From assembly GCF_022012415.1 (NCBI RefSeq), contig NZ_JAKLTR010000004.1, forward strand, positions 308,855 through 372,854: a stretch of 64,000 nt of DNA. The letters are read 5' to 3'. Position numbers and translations under genes: made by a program. Under the pieces are notes generated by a model that made no database searches, had not been told where the DNA came from, and worked only from the letters and a program-made list of their open reading frames with translations. Shown piece after piece: positions 43,888 to 51,831 of the stretch. Within the stretch, counting starts at the first letter, position 1; each line of letters begins with the position of its first letter. This DNA comes from Terrimonas ginsenosidimutans. GTDB lineage: Bacteria > Bacteroidota > Bacteroidia > Chitinophagales > Chitinophagaceae.

Positions 43888-44033
43888 CGGCGTTGGTTCC
43901 CGCAGATCTTTCGCTGCTCAGGGATCATCTGCGTGATCTGCGCAAACAAATTATCCTCTTATCAAATGAAAGAAGTCAGGTGCAAAAAAAGAGCTGAGAA
44001 ATCCGCGAAATCTGCGGGAACCAAACGCCAGTC
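43888..44033. repeat. Long imperfect inverted repeat of ATCTGCG words
   Basis: GGCGTTGGTTCCCGCAGAT (from about 43889) and its reverse complement (ATCTGCGGGAACCAAACGCC, to 44030) bracket about 100 bp containing ATCTGCGTGATCTGCG and AATCCGCGAAATCTGCG words. The arms match over about 25 bp with one indel. It occupies the divergent promoter gap of PPK2 and EamA. Confidence 0.7.
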
Positions 44034-44064
44034 GGACTAAAAACAAGACCTTTGCACTTCAATT

Positions 44065-44955
44065 ATGAATAACAAACTGCTCAGCTGGCTTCTCTTCACC
44101 CTTCTTTGTTTTATCTGGGGTAGTTCTTTCATCCTTATGAAAGAAGGAAAGACGGCGTTGACTGCCGCACAGATAGCGTCGCTGCGGATCTTTTCCGCCG
44201 GGATTGTATTTATCCCTTTCGCCTTTTACCATATCCGCTTTATTCCGCGCAAAAAGATGGGGCTGATGGTAGTGACCGGTTTATTCGGCAACCTGTTCCC
44301 CGCCTTTCTTTTCGCGGCCGCCATAATCAAACTGGATAGTTCGCTCGAAGGCATTCTGAACTCGCTCACACCGATCTGCATGGTGATCATCGGTATCGCT
44401 TTCTTCAAAGACAAAATAGAATGGCAAAAGATCCTGGGAGTGATCGTTGGTTTCGCCGGACTTTGCCTTCTCGCAATATCAAGGCAGGACATCAATCTCG
44501 GTAATCTTGGTTATGCAGGGCTTGTTGTACTGGCGACGATCTTTTACGGACTGAATGTTAACATCGTAGGTCATTTTTTAAAGGATATCAGGCCTGTTCA
44601 TATGGCATCAGTATCACTTGCATTTATGTCAGTTCCTGCAGGCATTGTGCTTTGGTCACAAGGCTTCTTCTCGCTTGATTTCTCTGTCCGCGACCTGCAA
44701 TGGTCTGTTCTCAACGTTGTCGTGCTGGGAATTGTTGGCAGTGCATTCGCCACCGTTCTCTTCTATGCCCTGGTGCAAAAAGCAGGCCCCCTGTTCGCTT
44801 CACTGGTCACATACGGCATTCCTTTCGTAGCACTTTTTTGGGGCGCCCTTGTTGGAGAAACGATCACTATCAAAGATATTGCGTGCCTGTTGCTGATCCT
44901 GCTTGGGGTATTTCTGGCAAAGTTGCAGATCGGGAAGAAAGTCGTTGACCGTTGA
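44065..44955 (+). CDS. EamA-family (DMT) membrane transporter
   Basis: A 296-aa inner-membrane protein with ten hydrophobic helices arranged as two EamA repeats. The first carries the typical CFIWGSSFILMKEG and ends near residue 140. The second (AGLVVLATIFYGLNVNIVGHFL on) ends LLLILLGVFLAKL. Members export metabolites such as amino acids or purines; the substrate here is unknown. Its last codons (VVDR and TGA) are already part of the GTTGACC array, so the natural end of the protein was set by that repeat. Confidence 0.88.
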   Translation: MNNKLLSWLLFTLLCFIWGSSFILMKEGKTALTAAQIASLRIFSAGIVFIPFAFYHIRFIPRKKMGLMVVTGLFGNLFPAFLFAAAIIKLDSSLEGILNSLTPICMVIIGIAFFKDKIEWQKILGVIVGFAGLCLLAISRQDINLGNLGYAGLVVLATIFYGLNVNIVGHFLKDIRPVHMASVSLAFMSVPAGIVLWSQGFFSLDFSVRDLQWSVLNVVVLGIVGSAFATVLFYALVQKAGPLFASLVTYGIPFVALFWGALVGETITIKDIACLLLILLGVFLAKLQIGKKVVDR

Positions 44956-45113
44956 CCGTTGACCGTTGACCGTTGACCGTTGACCGTCACAAATTAAAAG
45001 AGAGGGGCTATCGTTTTTAAACGATAGCCCCTCTCTTTTAATTTGTACACGAAAATGCAATTGTATTCTAGCTCGCTGAAATTCCGGACAACGGTCAACG
45101 GACAACGGTCAAC
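44944..45113. repeat. Composite element: GTTGWCC arrays inverted around a hairpin (copy 2)
   Basis: Six perfect tandem GTTGACC units at 44944-44985, a 26-bp terminator stem at 44991-45044, then four inverted units at 45086-45113 (GGACAAC/GGTCAAC alternating). The EamA stop codon lies in the first unit; the frr stop codon is 11 bp beyond the right array, read from the other strand. The right array is identical in unit order to that of copy 1. Confidence 0.9.
44991..45044. terminator. Bidirectional terminator between EamA gene and frr
   Basis: A perfect 26-bp stem: AAATTAAAAG, AGAGG, GGCTATCGTT and their complements. The A-rich/T-rich base makes it a terminator in both directions for convergent genes. 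It is related to the hairpin at 48092-48146. Confidence 0.9.
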
Positions 45114-45123
45114 GATCTCCTCC

Positions 45124-45687
45124 CTACACCGCCATAATCTCCTTCTCCTTTGCTGCCAAATGCTTTTCCACCACGGCTGTATAGCGATCAGTAAGTTGTT
45201 GCACTTCCGCTTCCGCGTCTTTTGCAGCATCTTCGCTAAGGCCGTTCTTCTGTTGTTTTTTTATGTTCTCGATCGCGTCGCGACGGATATTTCTCACGGC
45301 AATTTTACATTGTTCTCCTTCTCCCTGGCATCTTTTCACCAGCTCACGTCTTCTTTCTTCTGTCAGCGGCGGCATAAAGATCCTGATCAGGACGCCGTCA
45401 TTCTGAGGAGTCACACCAAGGTTTGAGTTGATGATCGCTCTTTCGATAGGCTGCAGCATATTCTTTTCCCAGGGCTGAATGCTGAGTGTACGGGCATCCA
45501 TCACGCTGATATTCGCTACCTGGTTGATCGGCATCGGAGAACCATAATAATCTACAATCACACTATCGAACATTTGCGGGTTGGCTTTCCCGGCTCTGAT
45601 CTTTGTCAATTCACTTTCCAGGTGACTGATAGCCTTCCGCATCAGCTCTTCGCCTGCGGCAATAATTGTTGAAATATCTTCTGTCAT
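45124..45687 (-). CDS. frr: Ribosome recycling factor
   Basis: A 187-aa cytoplasmic factor that splits post-termination ribosomes with EF-G. The family blocks are complete: LESELTKIRAGKANPQMFDSVIVDYYGSPMPINQVANISV, ARTLSIQPWEKNMLQPIERAIINSNLGVTPQNDGVLIRI, and PPLTEERRRELVKRCQGEGEQCKIAVRNIRRD. Length is standard (about 185). It is usually next to pyrH, which is not seen here. A TAGCTTTG -7 element lies 22 bp upstream. Confidence 0.97.
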   Translation of the reverse strand: MTEDISTIIAAGEELMRKAISHLESELTKIRAGKANPQMFDSVIVDYYGSPMPINQVANISVMDARTLSIQPWEKNMLQPIERAIINSNLGVTPQNDGVLIRIFMPPLTEERRRELVKRCQGEGEQCKIAVRNIRRDAIENIKKQQKNGLSEDAAKDAEAEVQQLTDRYTAVVEKHLAAKEKEIMAV

Positions 45688-45709
45688 AAAATCCGTTTAG
45701 CGGTCGCGG

Positions 45710-45717
45710 CAAAGCTA
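45710..45717 (-). promoter_or_regulatory. -7 element (TAGCTTTG) of frr
   Basis: A perfect TAnnTTTG match on the minus strand, 22 bp before the frr ATG. No clear -33 TTG. Confidence 0.45.
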
Positions 45718-45825
45718 ATGAAAATCCACGGATCGCTGAGCCTTGTTCGTTGACCATCGTCCTGATTTCCGTAATAGAAGTAATTTTATAAAGGGCATTA
45801 ATTGAACCTTGCACCGGTGATCGGC

Positions 45826-45839
45826 GGTCAACGGACAAC
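45826..45839 (-). repeat. Two GTTGWCC units behind the WecA/MraY-like gene
   Basis: GTTGTCC and GTTGACC in the sense direction of the gene ending at 45851, starting 11 bp after its stop codon. No inverted partner or hairpin is visible here. Confidence 0.6.
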
Positions 45840-45850
45840 GGCGACGAGAA

Positions 45851-46993
45851 TCACTTGTGTTCCGCAGCAACCGTTTCGGGATTCAGATTGACCACTTTTG
45901 AAGTTGGTTTCAGTTCCTCCGGCTGACGGGCCACAAAAAGACGGCGATTCTGTTTACGTGTGTAATACAGCATACCGATTCCGCCAAGGCCGATAACGAG
46001 CATGATCGCGAGAACAATGGTAGAACCAAAAGAGCGCAGCGTGTACGCCAGTACTATAAAGAAGATGTTTACAGCAACACAGGTGAGGGTAACTCCCGCA
46101 TGCCCGAGGCCGCGTGCCAGTAATAAGTGATGAATATGATTGCGGTCGGGGGTAAAGGGGGATCTGCCATTGAAGATCCGGATCCCGAACACCCGCAGCG
46201 TATCAAGCAGGGGAATGATCAGGATGGAAACGCCAATGGCTACGGATGAATCAAGCGGAACGCGGACGGCCGGATTGCCCGCCACATTGATGAACTTGAT
46301 CACCATGATCGCATTGATCAATCCGATCATCAGTGAACCGGAATCTCCCATAAATATCTTTGCCGGGGGATGGTTAAAGATCAGGAAAGCAACAAGACTT
46401 CCTCCCAGGGCAAACGCAAGCAAGGCGTAAGCCTGGAAATGGATGGTATAGAAATAGGTACCGAAGACAAGCATGGTCAGTACACCAAGACTGCCGGCAA
46501 GCCCGTCAACACCATCGATCAGGTTGAAAGAATTGATCACAACGATAACCGTGAGGTAAGAAAGCGCCAGATCAAAAGCCTGGGGAAGCTCATTGATCCC
46601 GAAGAGCCCGTGCATGCTGTTGATCCTGATACCTCCAAGATGGATCAGGATAGAGGCAGCGATCACCTGTCCGATGATCTTTTTACTGGCCGAAAGAACT
46701 ACCAGGTCATCTTTCAACCCCAGGAAAAAGATCACGATCGCCGCGGCAAAAAAATACTGGAACTCCGGGTTTAGATACCCCTGAATAGAAAGCAGGGACG
46801 CCAGTAAAAATCCTCCGAATATCCCTACTCCGCCAAGCGAAGCCACCGCATGTGCGTGTACCTTTCTTTCATCCGGGATATCGTATAGCTTTTTCTGCTC
46901 CGCAATTTGTAAAACAACAGGTATTGCGAGGAAAGATATGATAAATGCCACGGATGCCGTGAGCAGAATGTCCAGAAGCGAGATGTCAAGCAT
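45851..46993 (-). CDS. WecA/MraY-family undecaprenyl-phosphate sugar-1-phosphate transferase
   Basis: A 380-aa inner-membrane enzyme with about 11 helices. It transfers a HexNAc 1-phosphate from UDP-sugar to the lipid carrier, starting O-antigen, capsule or teichoic-type polymer synthesis. Motifs: KVHAHAVASLGGVGIFGGF, the Mg-binding GLKDDL and NSFNLIDGVDGLAG, FMGDSGSLMIG and the cytoplasmic RNHIHHLLL loop typical of the WecA branch rather than of true MraY. It stands alone, with no other glycan genes nearby. It ends with a hydrophilic tail (QPEELKPTSKVVNLNPETV). Confidence 0.9.
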   Translation of the reverse strand: MLDISLLDILLTASVAFIISFLAIPVVLQIAEQKKLYDIPDERKVHAHAVASLGGVGIFGGFLLASLLSIQGYLNPEFQYFFAAAIVIFFLGLKDDLVVLSASKKIIGQVIAASILIHLGGIRINSMHGLFGINELPQAFDLALSYLTVIVVINSFNLIDGVDGLAGSLGVLTMLVFGTYFYTIHFQAYALLAFALGGSLVAFLIFNHPPAKIFMGDSGSLMIGLINAIMVIKFINVAGNPAVRVPLDSSVAIGVSILIIPLLDTLRVFGIRIFNGRSPFTPDRNHIHHLLLARGLGHAGVTLTCVAVNIFFIVLAYTLRSFGSTIVLAIMLVIGLGGIGMLYYTRKQNRRLFVARQPEELKPTSKVVNLNPETVAAEHK

Positions 46994-47222
46994 CAGATTG
47001 GGTTTACGGTAAAAAAGTTGGCCTGAACCGCTGGCTTATCAAGGGTAAAGAATAGGATCATTTCGAACACGGGGTGTAAAAGACAATCGCACGAACTTTA
47101 TCCGGCGCAACAATTAATCCCTGTCAATGAATTTTGTATCAAAAAAAGATTGCACTTTTGCAACGCCCTCGTAGTGAAATGAGGCAGCAAGATACAAAAA
47201 GTTTAAAAAATCCCTAATATTT

Positions 47223-48056
47223 ATGCCTGAACTCAAAGCAATTGCGTCACAGATCCGCAGAGATATCGTAAGGATGGTACATGGTTCCAGCAGCGGTCAC
47301 CCGGGTGGTTCACTCGGTTGTGCTGATTTTCTCACCGCCCTGTACTTCCAGGTGATGAAACATGACCCGAACTTCAACATGAATGCGACTAACGAAGACG
47401 TGTTCTTTCTCTCCAACGGGCATATTTCCCCGGTTTTTTACTCCGTTCTGGCCCGCTCCGGGTATTTCGACGTAAAAGAACTGGCAACATTCCGTAAGAT
47501 CAATTCAAGACTGCAGGGCCACCCTGCCACTCACGAACATCTTCCGGGCGTCCGTATCGCCAGCGGTTCCCTGGGCCAGGGCCTGAGCGCAGCGATCGGC
47601 GCGGCATTGACCAAAAAGCTCAACAAGGAAAATACAACCGTTTTTTCCCTCCATGGCGATGGCGAGCTGGATGAAGGACAGATCTGGGAAGCAGCAATGT
47701 TCGCCCCTCACCATAAAGTTGACAACCTGATCGCTACCATCGACTGGAACGGTCAGCAGATCGACGGACCCACAGATAAAGTAATGAGCCTCGGCAACAT
47801 CCGCCAGAAGTTCGACGCTTTCGGCTGGACCACCCTCGAAATGAACGGCAACGATATGGACGATGTGATCGCTACGCTCGACAAAGCAAAATCACTCACC
47901 GGCCAGGGCAAACCAATCGCCATCATGATGCACACCATCATGGGCAAAGGTGTTGACTTCATGGAAAACGATCACAACTGGCATGGCATCGCTCCAAATG
48001 ACGAACAACTGGCCAAAGCACTGGCACAACTGCCGGAAACAATGGGAGACTATTAA
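47223..48056 (+). CDS. Transketolase, N-terminal (thiamine-diphosphate-binding) subunit
   Basis: A 277-aa protein covering only the PP domain of transketolase: SGHPGGSLGCADFLTALYF, LSNGHISPVFYSVLARSGYF, GSLGQGLSAAIGAAL, the ThDP motif GDGELDEGQIWEAAMFAPHHKVDNLIATIDWN, and GKGVDFMENDHNWHG. Split transketolases need a second gene with the pyrimidine and C-terminal domains, normally directly downstream. Here the gene ends in a clean TAA, then a repeat element and a convergent gene, so the partner must be elsewhere. A CACTTTTG -7-like element is near 47152. Substrates are those of the pentose phosphate pathway. Confidence 0.92.
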   Translation: MPELKAIASQIRRDIVRMVHGSSSGHPGGSLGCADFLTALYFQVMKHDPNFNMNATNEDVFFLSNGHISPVFYSVLARSGYFDVKELATFRKINSRLQGHPATHEHLPGVRIASGSLGQGLSAAIGAALTKKLNKENTTVFSLHGDGELDEGQIWEAAMFAPHHKVDNLIATIDWNGQQIDGPTDKVMSLGNIRQKFDAFGWTTLEMNGNDMDDVIATLDKAKSLTGQGKPIAIMMHTIMGKGVDFMENDHNWHGIAPNDEQLAKALAQLPETMGDY

Positions 48057-48058
48057 TC

Positions 48059-48225
48059 GTTGACCGTTGTCCGTTGACCGTTGACCGATAAAAATTAAAA
48101 GCGAATGGCTATCGTTGATGACGATAGCCATTCGCTTTTTAGTTTTATACGCATATTCAATTTTCTCCACTTCAGCTTCCCTCCGGTCAACGGCAACGAT
48201 CAACGACCAACGGTCAACGGACAAC
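48059..48225. repeat. Composite element: GTTGWCC arrays inverted around a hairpin (copy 3)
   Basis: Four units at 48059-48086, beginning 2 bp after the transketolase stop. A 19-bp or longer hairpin lies at 48092-48146. Six inverted units occupy 48185-48225, one of them shortened to 6 bp. The TGA of the convergent LolC-like gene (48214-48216) lies inside the right array, which also encodes its last residues FVVR. Confidence 0.9.
48092..48146. terminator. Bidirectional terminator between transketolase and LolC-like genes
   Basis: Stem built of AAATTAAAAG, CGAAT, GGCTATCGT and their complements around a short TGATG loop. It shares both the AAATTAAAAG base and the GGCTATCGTT core with 44991-45044. 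The middle five bases differ but remain paired. Confidence 0.9.
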
Positions 48226-49431
48226 AAACCTCTGCCCCGCCGCCTTTCTCGAAGGAAACCAGGAAGCCAGTATGGCGATCACAAAAACAGTGGCCGTTAC
48301 AAGCAGAAAGTCTGCAAGATGCGGCTCAACAGGAAAATAATCTATGAGGAAAGATCCGGGCATTAAGGAGATAAGATGAAACTTCAACTGAAGCAGGATC
48401 ATTGTATAAGCAAGAAACATTCCCACGACAGTACCGATCAGCGCAAGCAAAAGACCCTCGCTGAGAAAAATACGCTGGATAAAACCACGATCGGCGCCAA
48501 GCGCATGCAATACACCAATATCTTTCTGCTTTTCCAGCACAAGCATTGTTAGTGCTCCGATCATGTTAAATGCCGCGACAACCATGATCAGGCTGAGCAC
48601 CCCATAGATAATCCATCGCTCCATATTCATTACAGAATAAAGACCCTGATTCTGCTCATAGCGCGTTTGAACAAGGTACCCCTTCCCGAAGACTTTTTGC
48701 ACCTGTTTCTGAACCTGCTCTGCTGCTCCGGGATCGTTGAGTGTGATCTCAACGCCGCTGTAAACATCCGCTCCGAGCCGCAGGGCTTTTTTTGCAAAGG
48801 CAAGATTCGTGATCCCGTATTTCGTGTCAAAGTCCTGCTGGATCACAAATGCAGCCGAAGTATTGATCGTATCACTGCTGATATCATTCATTGCATCCAG
48901 CTGCTCACCCTCTGTTTTACGGGGCAGATAGATATTCAACGGGAAAATATTCCGGTCTGCCTGAACCCCCAACGCATTTTCAACACCGGCTCCAAGGATA
49001 AGTTTCGGAAAATCTTCCGTACCGAGATCATATTCTCCTTTAACTAAATGCTTTGCCACACCCGTAACGTAGCGATAATTATCGTCTACTCCTTTCAGGT
49101 AAACGATCGACTGATAATCGCCATTTTGAACAAGCGCCTTCTCTTCTACGACCAGCGAATAATTCTTAATCCCTTTGATACCTTTCAGCTCCCGCAACTG
49201 TTCTGCGGTAACCGTGATATTCTTTCCGCTGGGTGGCAATATTTTCAGATCCGTATAAAAAGACGAATACAGCGACTTCACTAATCCCTCAAAGCCGTTG
49301 AATACACTCAACACCAGTATCAGCGCAGCCGTGCCTATCACGATAGCCACTACGCTGATCCAGGAAATGACATTGATGGCATTCGTGGATTTTTTTGCTT
49401 TAAAATAACGCCAGGCAAAGAGAAAGCTCAA
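48214..49431 (-). CDS. LolC/LolE-type ABC transporter permease (FtsX-like)
   Basis: A 405-aa inner-membrane permease with the MacB/LolC layout: N-terminal FAWRYFKAKKSTNAINVISWISVVAIVIG helix, a large periplasmic domain (about 45-260), then three helices with the FtsX core (LIMVVAAFNMIGALTMLVLEKQKDIGVLHALGADRGFIQRIFLSEG). Such proteins extract lipoproteins from the inner membrane with an LolD ATPase, which is not in the window. It follows rbfA after 68 bp on the same strand. Its C-terminal residues are encoded by repeat words. Confidence 0.9.
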   Translation of the reverse strand: MSFLFAWRYFKAKKSTNAINVISWISVVAIVIGTAALILVLSVFNGFEGLVKSLYSSFYTDLKILPPSGKNITVTAEQLRELKGIKGIKNYSLVVEEKALVQNGDYQSIVYLKGVDDNYRYVTGVAKHLVKGEYDLGTEDFPKLILGAGVENALGVQADRNIFPLNIYLPRKTEGEQLDAMNDISSDTINTSAAFVIQQDFDTKYGITNLAFAKKALRLGADVYSGVEITLNDPGAAEQVQKQVQKVFGKGYLVQTRYEQNQGLYSVMNMERWIIYGVLSLIMVVAAFNMIGALTMLVLEKQKDIGVLHALGADRGFIQRIFLSEGLLLALIGTVVGMFLAYTMILLQLKFHLISLMPGSFLIDYFPVEPHLADFLLVTATVFVIAILASWFPSRKAAGQRFVVR

Positions 49432-49470
49432 AACGCTGATGGGTGTTTCGGGTTGAAGATGTGTGCATGA

Positions 49471-49510
49471 ATTACGCTAATTCGTGAAATTAGTGTAAAC
49501 TAATTCGTGT
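49471..49510. repeat. AATTCGTG/AATTAGTG word repeat overlapping the rbfA stop
   Basis: ATTACG, CTAATTCGTG, AAATTAGTG and CTAATTCGTG follow each other. The rbfA stop codon TAG and last residues DTN come from this repeat. It is a different word from the GTTGWCC family but shows the same habit of overlapping a gene end. Confidence 0.5.
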
Positions 49511-49868
49511 CTTTGCGGTCTTCGTTGATCTTTTTGAACAATTCTTCCATTTTGAATACATGATCCAGTGTATCGTCCTTGAAAAACTTCAGCACGGGGA
49601 TACTGCGGAGCTGATGGCGAACACGCCCGGAAAGCTCCTTTTTGATCTCATGGTGACGGTCTTCGATCTTTTTCAGCGCGTCTTCCTGGTCACTGACCTG
49701 GAACAGACTCAGGTAAAATCTGGCTTCCAGCAGATCTGGCGTTACCTTAACCGATGATATTGAGACCATTCCGCCATTTATCATACTCAAACCGAGCCGT
49801 TGAAAGATCTGGTTCATCTCTTCATTCAGCAGGCCGGCAATCTGTTTTTGTCTTTTTCCCTCTTCCAT
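49500..49868 (-). CDS. rbfA: Ribosome-binding factor A
   Basis: A 122-aa factor needed for maturation of the 30S subunit. The KH-like fold is recognisable: RQKQIAGLLNEEMNQIFQR, MVSISSVKVTPDLLEARFYLSLF, KELSGRVRHQLRSIPVLKFFKDDTLDHVFKMEELF. Length is standard. It is the first gene of a likely two-gene unit with the LolC-like permease. Confidence 0.93.
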   Translation of the reverse strand: MEEGKRQKQIAGLLNEEMNQIFQRLGLSMINGGMVSISSVKVTPDLLEARFYLSLFQVSDQEDALKKIEDRHHEIKKELSGRVRHQLRSIPVLKFFKDDTLDHVFKMEELFKKINEDRKDTN

Positions 49869-49904
49869 AATAAACGTATAATTTATATCTGCCCATCCTA
49901 AAAC

Positions 49905-49937
49905 TTGCTGGCAGACGGTGTAAAATTAGTTACTTTG
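49905..49937 (+). promoter_or_regulatory. Possible promoter of the MsbA-like gene (TTG, 23 bp, TACTTTG)
   Basis: TTG at 49905-49907 and TACTTTG at 49931-49937 resemble the Bacteroidota -33/-7 pair, the latter with one base fewer than TAnnTTTG. The ATG is 25 bp downstream. Confidence 0.4.
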
Positions 49938-49962
49938 CCCGTTTAAGCGACTTAGAAACATA

Positions 49963-51780
49963 ATGAAAAAATTTTCAAGGGTTTTCAGCTATCTGGGACA
50001 ATATAGAGGCAAACTCGTTCTGTATTTTGTGTGCACTCTCCTTGCCACTCTTTTCGGCGTCATTTCCATCGCCATGCTGAGCCCTTTTTTCGGGTTGATC
50101 TTCGAATCGGCTCAAACACCGAACCCCGCAGTAATGCGAACCAACGTACTCGGCTCTTATATCAGCGATTTTCTCGAAAAAACTATAGCCGATAACGGAG
50201 ACAACGGGAAAGTGGCCGGTCTGACCGCGATCTGTTTTATGATCATTATCTCCACGATCCTGAAAAATATTTTCATTTATCTGTCGAACCGGATCTCGGT
50301 GCCCGTCCGGGCGATGATCATCACAAAGCTCCGGGGCGACGTTTATGATAAGATCCTCCGGCTGCCCATCGGTTATTTTACTGAAAAAAGAAAAGGTGAT
50401 ATTATTTCGCGGATGACGAACGATATCGGAGAAATAGAAGGTTCTGTGGTCGGGATGCTGGACGGCATGATCAAAGATCCGATCACGGTGATCGGATACC
50501 TTGTCGCGCTCGTGATCATTTCTCCCCAACTCTCACTTTTCCTTCTCATATTATTGCCGGTTACTGGTTTGCTAATCGGACGGGTAAGCCGCAAACTGAA
50601 ACGACAGTCGGAAGATGCCGCGATCAAACTCGGCGAAGGTCTGTCCATTCTCGACGAAACACTTGGCGGTCTGCGCGTGATCAAAGCATTTCTGGCTGAA
50701 AAATTACTGAGTAGTCGTTTTCATGATGTGAACGATGAGTTGTACAAGATCAGGAAGAAAATGGGCGCTCGCCGCGACCTGGCATCTCCACTGACGGAAG
50801 TCTTTGGCGTGATCGTACTGAGTACGATCCTGTACTTTGGCGGCAGGCTTGTGCTGGCAGACCAGGGCATCGAAGGTGGAGAACTGCTTAGTTACATTGC
50901 CCTGTTTGCGATGGTCATCAACCCGGCTAAGAACATCTCTAATTCATTCTTTAATATTCAACGCGGTGCCGCAGCACTGGTGCGTGTGGAAGAAGTCCTG
51001 AGTGCCCCGGTTGTGGTAGATGAAAATCCGAATGGTACACAACTCACGTCCTTTAACGATAAGATCGAATTCAAAAACGTAGTATTCTCGTATGACGATG
51101 CGGTGATCCTCGATAATGTAAATCTCACTATCCAAAAAGGAAAAACCATCGCGCTTGTTGGATCTTCCGGCGCTGGTAAATCAACACTGGCGGACCTTGT
51201 TCCGCGTTTTCATGATGTCACTTCCGGCGAAGTGCTGATCGACGGGATCAATATCAAAGATTATTCGCTGTATTCTGTACGCAGCCTGATGAGCATCGTT
51301 ACACAGGAGCCTATCCTGTTCAATGATACTGTTGCGAACAATATCGCATTGGGAACACCTGATGCCACACTGGAGGAAATTGAACAAGCCGCCAAAATAG
51401 CAAACGCCCATAATTTCATTTCCCACAAGGAAGCGGGCTATCAAACAAATATCGGTGACCGCGGCAGCAAGCTAAGCGGGGGCGAACGCCAGCGCCTGAC
51501 CATCGCACGCGCCGTGTTAAAGAACCCGCCAATACTAATCCTCGACGAAGCAACCTCTTCATTGGATACAGAAAGCGAACGTCTGGTTCAGGACGCGATC
51601 AACAATATGATGCAGAACCGCACCAGTATTGTGATCGCACACCGTCTCAGCACGATCCGCCACGCTGACGAGATAATCGTGTTACAGAAAGGAAAGATCG
51701 TGGAAAGAGGTAATCATGAAGAACTGATCGCATACAATGGCTTTTACAGGAAGCTCGTAGAAATGCAGGAAGTGAAATAA
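49963..51780 (+). CDS. MsbA-like ABC exporter (fused permease and ATPase)
   Basis: A 605-aa half-transporter: six membrane helices (about 15-320) followed by an ATPase domain. Walker A is GSSGAGKST at 400-408, the signature LSGGE at 504-508, and Walker B ends with Asp528/Glu529 in LILDEATSSLD. It works as a homodimer. The MsbA/LipidA exporter group is the closest match, so lipid A or another lipid or drug is a plausible substrate. Single gene, its 3' side facing a decayed cytochrome gene. Confidence 0.93.
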   Translation: MKKFSRVFSYLGQYRGKLVLYFVCTLLATLFGVISIAMLSPFFGLIFESAQTPNPAVMRTNVLGSYISDFLEKTIADNGDNGKVAGLTAICFMIIISTILKNIFIYLSNRISVPVRAMIITKLRGDVYDKILRLPIGYFTEKRKGDIISRMTNDIGEIEGSVVGMLDGMIKDPITVIGYLVALVIISPQLSLFLLILLPVTGLLIGRVSRKLKRQSEDAAIKLGEGLSILDETLGGLRVIKAFLAEKLLSSRFHDVNDELYKIRKKMGARRDLASPLTEVFGVIVLSTILYFGGRLVLADQGIEGGELLSYIALFAMVINPAKNISNSFFNIQRGAAALVRVEEVLSAPVVVDENPNGTQLTSFNDKIEFKNVVFSYDDAVILDNVNLTIQKGKTIALVGSSGAGKSTLADLVPRFHDVTSGEVLIDGINIKDYSLYSVRSLMSIVTQEPILFNDTVANNIALGTPDATLEEIEQAAKIANAHNFISHKEAGYQTNIGDRGSKLSGGERQRLTIARAVLKNPPILILDEATSSLDTESERLVQDAINNMMQNRTSIVIAHRLSTIRHADEIIVLQKGKIVERGNHEELIAYNGFYRKLVEMQEVK

Positions 51781-51831
51781 ACCGCTTTACAGATCGATCT
51801 GCGGAGATCTGATAACTTTTACTATGCCGTT

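Noticed and set aside
44763..45105. Short minus-strand frames with repeated VNGQRST residues (also near 48227, 41219 and at 41025-41210)
   Set aside because: These are the open strand of the GTTGACC arrays: three 7-bp units give seven codons, so an artificial peptide repeat appears. No start signal, no family.
41042..48225. GTTGWCC arrays as a CRISPR array
   Set aside because: Units are 7 bp with no spacers and no cas genes nearby.
51790..51801. 12-bp palindrome CAGATCGATCTG after the MsbA-like gene
   Set aside because: Too short and without a T-run; may be chance.
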